Assembly (NCBI GenBank): GCA_038230975.1
Contig: JBBRMF010000173.1
Span: forward strand, 1-11,219
Length of the DNA: 11,219 nucleotides
Reading direction: 5' to 3'
DNA from: JANXVV01 sp038230975
GTDB taxonomy: Bacteria > Planctomycetota > Phycisphaerae > Tepidisphaerales > Tepidisphaeraceae
The translations under genes were made by a program, and so were the position numbers. The notes under the pieces were generated by a model. It saw only the letters and a program-made list of their open reading frames with translations, was not told where the DNA came from and did not search any database. Position 1 is the first letter of the stretch, and each line of letters begins with the position of its first letter. Of the stretch, positions 6,899-11,219 are shown one piece after another.

Positions 6899-7510
6899 TC
6901 ACTTGTTAGCGAGTCGAGATGGAGCGTACCCTTCGACGGCCATGCGTTGGCCGCCAAGTTGATAGGCTGCCAGAGGCATGTCGGAGACGCCGGTGGCGTT
7001 CACCCAGCGGTTAAAGAAGTTGAACATGGCGCAGACGGTGATGGCATCGTAGAGGGCTTCATCGCACCAACCGGCATGCTTGGCGGTGTCGACATCGGCC
7101 TGCGTGATTTGAGCGGCATTGCACGTGACTTTTTCCACGAAGGCGAGCAGGGCCTTTAGTTTGTCAGAGATGGGCGCGGTGGTGTAATCGTTCAGCGTGG
7201 CGTCGACCAGCTCGCGGCTGCCGAGCAATTCTGCGGCAACGGCTGTGTGGGAGTTGGCGCAGAAAAGGCAGTTATTGCACCGCGACGTGAAAGCGGCGAT
7301 GAGTTCCCGCTCACCGGTGGATAAAGGCGACGCACCGCGCATCACCGCTTGCGCGAACTGCATGAGCGGATCAGTGCGATCGGGTTTGAAGGCCAGCAGA
7401 TGAAGAATCTGGGCCACGGGTAACCCGGCGGCACGACGGTGCTGGATCGCCTGCGCGCTGCTTCCGCCGCCGGGAGCGTTTTCTACGTCTTTCAGGAACA
7501 TGGCATTCAT
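6899..7510 (-). CDS. AhpD-like alkylhydroperoxidase / carboxymuconolactone decarboxylase family protein
   Basis: The product has 203 residues and no export signal, so it should be cytoplasmic. It carries the full AhpD signature E-x11-C-x2-C-x3-H as Glu69, Cys81, Cys84 and His88, within ELIAAF and CNNCLFCANSH. An extra Cys78 sits three residues before the active pair. In characterised AhpD proteins these residues form a proton relay and a redox-active dithiol that reduces peroxides, usually helped by AhpC or lipoyl partners. This sequence resembles the broader uncharacterised peroxidase-related subgroup of about 190-200 residues. Two Met codons lie at the N-terminus (7510 and 7501); neither has a Shine-Dalgarno. 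It is divergent from dsbD across a 287-bp gap. The family is secure but the substrate is not. Confidence 0.85.
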   Translation of the reverse strand: MNAMFLKDVENAPGGGSSAQAIQHRRAAGLPVAQILHLLAFKPDRTDPLMQFAQAVMRGASPLSTGERELIAAFTSRCNNCLFCANSHTAVAAELLGSRELVDATLNDYTTAPISDKLKALLAFVEKVTCNAAQITQADVDTAKHAGWCDEALYDAITVCAMFNFFNRWVNATGVSDMPLAAYQLGGQRMAVEGYAPSRLANK

Positions 7511-7587
7511 GGGGGGAGTGTATCAGTGAGGATTGCGATCGTCACGGTTTGCGGTCAAATCCCCAGAGTAGGGCTTGTTGAATTATC

Positions 7588-7661
7588 TAGCCGGGTCGCG
7601 TGCGACCCATGTCAGAGCGCTTCGGACAGCCGCTAGACCCGTTTCGCAAGCGAACCGGCTA
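7588..7661. repeat. Palindromic REP/MITE-like element
   Basis: Outer 7-bp inverted repeats TAGCCGG (7588-7594) and CCGGCTA (7655-7661) enclose two hairpins with 2-nt loops, GGGTCGC-gt-GCGACCC (7593-7608) and TTCGC-aa-GCGAA (7643-7654). A weaker middle hairpin pairs AGCG at 7616-7619 with CGCT at 7631-7634. The whole is 74 bp and cloverleaf-like. It lies alone in the spacer between the divergent AhpD-like and dsbD genes. Only one copy is in the window, so repetition in the genome is inferred, not seen. Confidence 0.45.
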
Positions 7662-7785
7662 AATGAGAGTTGAACGCCGAAATTGTGGGGCGATCCAATG
7701 TCCTGAAAACGCACTCTCGCGTATTCAAACCGCAGTTGTCATCACAAATCGAATTGCATTGGAATACGCCACCCCCTCTCGACGG

Positions 7786-7791
7786 TATACT
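7786..7791 (+). promoter_or_regulatory. Candidate -10 element for dsbD (possible leaderless start)
   Basis: TATACT matches five of six bases of the -10 consensus and ends 6 bp before the ATG at 7798. Transcription would then begin at or next to the start codon. No Shine-Dalgarno is present, which fits a leaderless message. No good -35 box is found at 16-18 bp. Confidence 0.3.
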
Positions 7792-7797
7792 AACGTT

Positions 7798-9657
7798 ATG
7801 CAAGCTCAACCAACCCCGACGAAGATTCTGGCAGCGGCGCTGTCGCTGCTGATTTGGCTTATCACGCCGACTGCTTTTGCCAAGACCAGTTACGGTGAAG
7901 TTTCAACCGCAATCAACACGACGACTTTGCAGCCCGGCCAACAGGCGGTGCTGGCGGTGGTGTTTGACGTGAAGGAGGGGTATCACGCGCAGTCGCATAC
8001 GCCGAGCTCGAAAGATTATATTCCGTTTGCCGTGAAGCTCGAGGCAGATCCGGCGATCACGGTGTACGAACCGATCTATCCCAAAGGCGAGGATCATGAA
8101 TACGGCTCTCTTGGGAAGCTGAACGTCTACACCGGCAAGGTGATTGTGTACGTACCGATCGACGTGAAGTCGACCGTGGCGGTGGGCGAAATCAAGCTGA
8201 ATGGGTCGGTGAGTTATCAGGCGTGCGACAACAATGTGTGCTATGCCCCGCAGAAACCAACGTTCACGATGAGCGCAAAGATCGTGGCCGTTGGAGAGGC
8301 CAGCACGCTGAATCAGCCTGAGTTGTTTAAGGACTTTGATCCGAAGACCATCGCCAAGCGGGCACCGGCGACGCAATCGAGCAATTCCAAGAGCGAAACA
8401 CCGGCTGCGCCATGGACGATTTTTGGGTATTCCATCCGCGGTGATTCGTACGTGCTGGCGTTTGGCGCGGCGATTTTCATCGGCATCATTTTCAATGTGA
8501 TGCCATGCGTGTTGCCAGTGTTACCTTTAAAGGCGGTGGGATTTTACGAAACTTCTAAACATCATCGGGGAAAAAGTTTTTTGTTTGGATTGACGTTCAG
8601 CCTGGGAATCATCGCGACGTTTGGCGTGCTGGCGCTGTTGGTATTGCCGGTGACGGCGGGTGCGGGAGGTGCAGGTTCGAGCGGGTCGAATTGGGGACAG
8701 TGGTTCAGCAAGCCGTGGTTTGTATGGCCGGTGGTGGTGATTCTGGTGGTCATGGGACTGGGAATGTTCGGGCTGTTTACGTTTCGATTGCCGATGGGTG
8801 TTTACAGCATTGAGCCAAAGCATGACAGCTATATTGGGAATTTTCTATTCGGAATTTTGACGGCGATTTTGTCGACGCCATGCACGGCCCCGCTATTTCC
8901 GGGGTTGCTAGCCTGGGCCGCGGCACAGGCGGCAAGTGGCGGGCGATTTATTGGCGTGGGGGTCGTCATCATGGTCGGTGTCGGCATGGCACTCCCCTAC
9001 TTGATTTTGAGCGCGACACCGGAGCTGGCGCGTAAACTTCCGCGAACAGGTCCGTGGTCGGAATTGGTCAAGCAGTTGATGGGCTTCCTGCTGTTCGGTG
9101 TGGCGGCGTACTTCGCCGGGCAGCGGTTGATTTCCGGCAACGGGTTTATGTGGATCGTCTTCCTGATCGCGGTGGCGGGCAGTCTCTTTCTGCTGATTCG
9201 CACCGCACAACTCATGCCGCGCGCCGTGCCGATTGGCGTGTCGTTTGTGATCGCGCTTTGTTTGAGCGGTGGAACATTCGCGGTCGCCCGGTCGCTGAAT
9301 AAGCAAACGTTAAACTGGACTCCGTATTCCCTTGTTGCGCTCGATAAGGCTCAGGCAGACAAGCGCATGGTGATGGTCGAATTCACCGCCAAGTGGTGTG
9401 CCAATTGCCAATACCTGGAAGCAACGGTGTTTCACGATAAAGCCATCGAAGAGGCGCTGACGAAACGGAATGTGGTATTGCTGCGGGCCGATCTAACCGA
9501 CGAAGACGCACCGGGCTGGGAGCTATTGCGAAAGCTGAACCCGTCCGGCGGGATTCCACTGACGGCGATCTACTCACCAAAGCAACCGGAGCCTGCGATC
9601 CTCGCGAGCATTTATACGAAGCAGACGTTGATCGATACGCTGATGCGCGTGGAATAA
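7798..9657 (+). CDS. dsbD: Thiol:disulfide interchange protein DsbD
   Basis: The product has 619 residues and carries electrons from cytoplasmic thioredoxin across the membrane to periplasmic thiol proteins. A signal peptide spans 1-28. The periplasmic alpha domain (about 30-165) has the redox pair Cys143/Cys148 (ACDNNVCYA). The membrane domain (about 215-505) has about eight hydrophobic segments, with NVMPCVLP (Cys237) and STPCTAPLFPG (Cys362), the pair that forms the membrane shuttle in E. coli DsbD. The C-terminal thioredoxin-like domain carries FTAKWCANC (Cys534/Cys537) and the cis-Pro region GIPLTA. All six expected cysteines are present. Length is somewhat above E. coli DsbD (565), largely from a Gly/Ser loop near 288-300. 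The frame opens at 7663, but ATG at 7798 is chosen because the signal peptide begins there. A role in cytochrome c maturation or oxidative damage repair is inferred from the family. Confidence 0.93.
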   Translation: MQAQPTPTKILAAALSLLIWLITPTAFAKTSYGEVSTAINTTTLQPGQQAVLAVVFDVKEGYHAQSHTPSSKDYIPFAVKLEADPAITVYEPIYPKGEDHEYGSLGKLNVYTGKVIVYVPIDVKSTVAVGEIKLNGSVSYQACDNNVCYAPQKPTFTMSAKIVAVGEASTLNQPELFKDFDPKTIAKRAPATQSSNSKSETPAAPWTIFGYSIRGDSYVLAFGAAIFIGIIFNVMPCVLPVLPLKAVGFYETSKHHRGKSFLFGLTFSLGIIATFGVLALLVLPVTAGAGGAGSSGSNWGQWFSKPWFVWPVVVILVVMGLGMFGLFTFRLPMGVYSIEPKHDSYIGNFLFGILTAILSTPCTAPLFPGLLAWAAAQAASGGRFIGVGVVIMVGVGMALPYLILSATPELARKLPRTGPWSELVKQLMGFLLFGVAAYFAGQRLISGNGFMWIVFLIAVAGSLFLLIRTAQLMPRAVPIGVSFVIALCLSGGTFAVARSLNKQTLNWTPYSLVALDKAQADKRMVMVEFTAKWCANCQYLEATVFHDKAIEEALTKRNVVLLRADLTDEDAPGWELLRKLNPSGGIPLTAIYSPKQPEPAILASIYTKQTLIDTLMRVE

Positions 9658-9842
9658 TTGCGCTAACGCGGGACTTTTCGTTCAAATTATTCAAAGGCGT
9701 GGGATAGGGTCGCCGTCGTGACCCTGGCGTTGGAGCAATCAATAATCTTTAACTCTCTCATTCTCTTCTCATAAATCCTTGCTAACGTTGGACGCAGGCT
9801 CGATTTTCAGAATCACGTCCACCGTTTGAAGGAGCTGATTTT
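9658..9842. other. Spacer between dsbD and the molybdenum hydroxylase genes
   Basis: This gap of 185 bp has a stem-loop AGGGTC (9706-9711) / GACCCT (9720-9725) with an 8-nt loop. No T tract follows it, so a terminator is not supported. A pyrimidine-rich stretch occupies about 9748-9780. The next gene has a good ribosome binding site, AAGGAG at 9829-9834, 8 bp before its ATG. No promoter could be assigned. Confidence 0.35.
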
Positions 9843-10283
9843 ATGCCAACCTACACACTCAACGTTAACGGACAAGATCAAGTGGTCACCGTGGACGATC
9901 CGAGCATGCCGTTGCTCTGGGTGATCCGCGACTTGCTCGGATTGACGGGAACCAAATACGGTTGCGGCATCGAAGTCTGCGGTGCTTGCACTGTATTGAT
10001 GGACGGCCAGGTTGACCGCTCATGTGTGATTGATGTGTCCTCGGCCGTGGGCAAAAAAATCACGACCATTGAAGGGCTCTCGGCGGATCGCAGTCATCCG
10101 GCGCAGCAGGCATGGATTGCGAACCAGGTGCCGCAATGCGGGTACTGCCAGCCGGGAATGCTTCTGTGTGCCGCTTCCGCCATGAGCGCGGGCCACCAGG
10201 GAAGCGATATTTCGGCCGAAATGCAGAACCTATGCGTTTGCGGAACCTACCAGCGGATCAAGCTGGCGGTTCTCAATCTGTAG
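9843..10283 (+). CDS. [2Fe-2S] subunit of molybdenum hydroxylase (isoquinoline 1-oxidoreductase alpha-like)
   Basis: The product has 146 residues, the usual length for this family. An N-terminal plant-type ferredoxin domain binds the first cluster with Cys41, Cys46, Cys49 and Cys61 (GCGIEVCGACTVLMDG). A C-terminal helical domain binds the second with Cys99, Cys102, Cys131 and Cys133 (QCGYCQPGM and LCVCGTYQRI). All eight ligands are present. The subunit passes electrons from the molybdenum cofactor in the partner subunit to an outside acceptor. There is no signal peptide; in related systems the small subunit is carried out with its Tat-tagged partner. AAGGAG lies 8 bp before the ATG. The large-subunit gene follows after 100 bp, and no FAD-subunit gene lies between, which fits the two-subunit IorAB-like type that donates to a cytochrome or similar carrier. 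Confidence 0.92.
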   Translation: MPTYTLNVNGQDQVVTVDDPSMPLLWVIRDLLGLTGTKYGCGIEVCGACTVLMDGQVDRSCVIDVSSAVGKKITTIEGLSADRSHPAQQAWIANQVPQCGYCQPGMLLCAASAMSAGHQGSDISAEMQNLCVCGTYQRIKLAVLNL

Positions 10284-10383
10284 ATCTCGCCCACAAGACG
10301 ATCCCATCGCGCGGCAGAGTTTGTTCCATCTGCTGGTGACTGAAGATTCCTGCCCATTCATCCCAATCGATCGAGGTTCCACG

Positions 10384-11219
10384 ATGCCAACCAAAACCAT
10401 TCAAGCCGTAGATGAATCAAATCAAATCAGCCGTCGCGGGTTTCTAGGCCGGGTGGGTGGTGGATTGGTGCTGGGCATTTTTCTGCCGGGGCTATCACCT
10501 TTCAGTGAATCAGCGGCAAGCGGCACGGGCACGCAGGTCAATACCTGGCTGCAAATCGGATTGGATGAAAGCATTACGCTGACCGTGGGTTCATCGGAAA
10601 TGGGACAGGGATCATTCTCCGGCTTGGCGCAGATCCTGGCCGAGGAACTGATGGTGGATTACGCACGGGTGACCACCGCTCAGGGTGGACCGACCATCGC
10701 CAATCCGGCACCGGTCGGCACGGCGATCAACACCGTCGGTAGCAGCGTCACTCGGAACAACTTCTGGAAGCTCCGCGATGCGGGTGCCTCGGCGCGCGAG
10801 ACCCTTGCTCTGGCGATGATGAACTTCATGTCGGATCAGACGCGGGCCAACTATACGATCGCCAATGGGGTCATCACTCATATTCCTTCAAACATCACGC
10901 AAACCTACGGCCAGCTTGCGGCGGCGGCAGCGTTGTTGAAGCCGGTGACGGGTGCGGCACTCGTGCCAGACAGTCAGTTCAAGCTGATCGGCAAGACGCA
11001 GGCCCGATTCGATATTCCGTTGAAGGTGGATGGAAGCGCGAAGTACGGGATCGATATTCAGTTGCCGAACATGGTGTACGGCGTCATCAAACATTCCCCG
11101 GCCATGGGCGGAACTCTGGCGACGGTGATCCCCGTTACCTCGACGGTGGTCGCTCGATATGCGTTCTATAACAACAGCAAATACGATGCGAATGATCCTG
11201 CCCCGACGGCCGCCGATGA
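10384..11219 (+). CDS. Molybdopterin-binding subunit of molybdenum hydroxylase (IorB-like), N-terminal part
   Basis: The frame is open from ATG at 10384 to the window end, giving 278 codons plus two bases of about 700 or more expected. The final TGA of the window is not in frame. A twin-arginine signal begins at residue 16 (SRRGFLGRVGGG) with a hydrophobic segment to about 38, so a folded, cofactor-loaded enzyme is exported by Tat. The family motif SSEMGQG follows (about 73-79), then LAEELMVDYARVT, and a second repeat starts near KYGIDIQLPNMVYGVIKHSP. This matches xanthine dehydrogenase family large subunits of the single-chain Tat-exported type (isoquinoline 1-oxidoreductase beta, some aldehyde dehydrogenases). 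The catalytic glutamate and most cofactor loops lie beyond the window, so the substrate cannot be inferred. GAGG lies about 9 bp upstream of the start. Confidence 0.9.
   Translation, partial: MPTKTIQAVDESNQISRRGFLGRVGGGLVLGIFLPGLSPFSESAASGTGTQVNTWLQIGLDESITLTVGSSEMGQGSFSGLAQILAEELMVDYARVTTAQGGPTIANPAPVGTAINTVGSSVTRNNFWKLRDAGASARETLALAMMNFMSDQTRANYTIANGVITHIPSNITQTYGQLAAAAALLKPVTGAALVPDSQFKLIGKTQARFDIPLKVDGSAKYGIDIQLPNMVYGVIKHSPAMGGTLATVIPVTSTVVARYAFYNNSKYDANDPAPTAAD

Noticed and set aside
7588..7661. tRNA-like cloverleaf
   Set aside because: Length and outer stem suggest a tRNA, but the hairpin loops have 2 nt and there is no anticodon arm or standard T-loop sequence.
7663..7797. Upstream extension of the dsbD frame
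   Set aside because: A typical signal peptide begins at ATG 7798. The extra 45 residues have no protein character and start next to the palindromic element.
7903..9306. Long reverse-strand frames inside dsbD
   Set aside because: They are shadows of a clearly conserved dsbD, rich in Arg and His from the complementary codons.

Overview
The window looks like chromosomal DNA from a Planctomycetota bacterium, perhaps the Phycisphaerae branch. This is inferred from gene content, since no rRNA or tRNA is present. The supporting signs are a small c-type cytochrome with its haem motif at the extreme C-terminus, an exported PIG-L deacetylase carrying a CBM9-like tail, two neighbouring proteins with PEP-CTERM-type sorting tails, and loosely packed mostly single genes with long spacers. 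GC content is in the mid-50s by eye. Verrucomicrobiota remain possible.

Layout. 1-210 (-) is the N-terminus of an RND-type efflux adaptor lipoprotein. 453-863 (+) encodes a class II-like cytochrome c and ends in a clear intrinsic terminator. 884-1375 (-) is a small membrane-anchored protein of unknown function, lying 71 bp downstream of a large exported PIG-L deacetylase (1447-3372, -). 3371-3997 (+) is a broken gene: a signal peptide plus OB-fold-like protein that reads through only if two compensating one-base indels are assumed. 4016-5521 (-) is a secreted GH39-like glycosidase with a PEP-CTERM tail, and 5769-6536 (-) is a second exosortase-type surface protein. 6899-7510 (-) is an AhpD-like protein and 7798-9657 (+) is DsbD. 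9843-10283 (+) and 10384 to the window end (+) are the [2Fe-2S] and molybdopterin subunits of a molybdenum hydroxylase of the isoquinoline 1-oxidoreductase type.

How the genes may work together. Nearly every product acts outside the cytoplasmic membrane. One theme is surface polysaccharide handling (deacetylase, glycosidase, anchored surface protein). The other is envelope redox chemistry: cytochrome c, the dithiol AhpD-like protein, DsbD as electron importer, and a Tat-exported molybdenum hydroxylase that would pass electrons to a carrier. These links come from gene content only; apart from the hydroxylase pair no tight operon is visible.

No phage, insertion sequence, CRISPR array or obvious defence system was found. 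The most unusual non-coding feature is a 74-bp palindromic element at 7588-7661 that folds into a three-hairpin cruciform and resembles a REP or MITE sequence.
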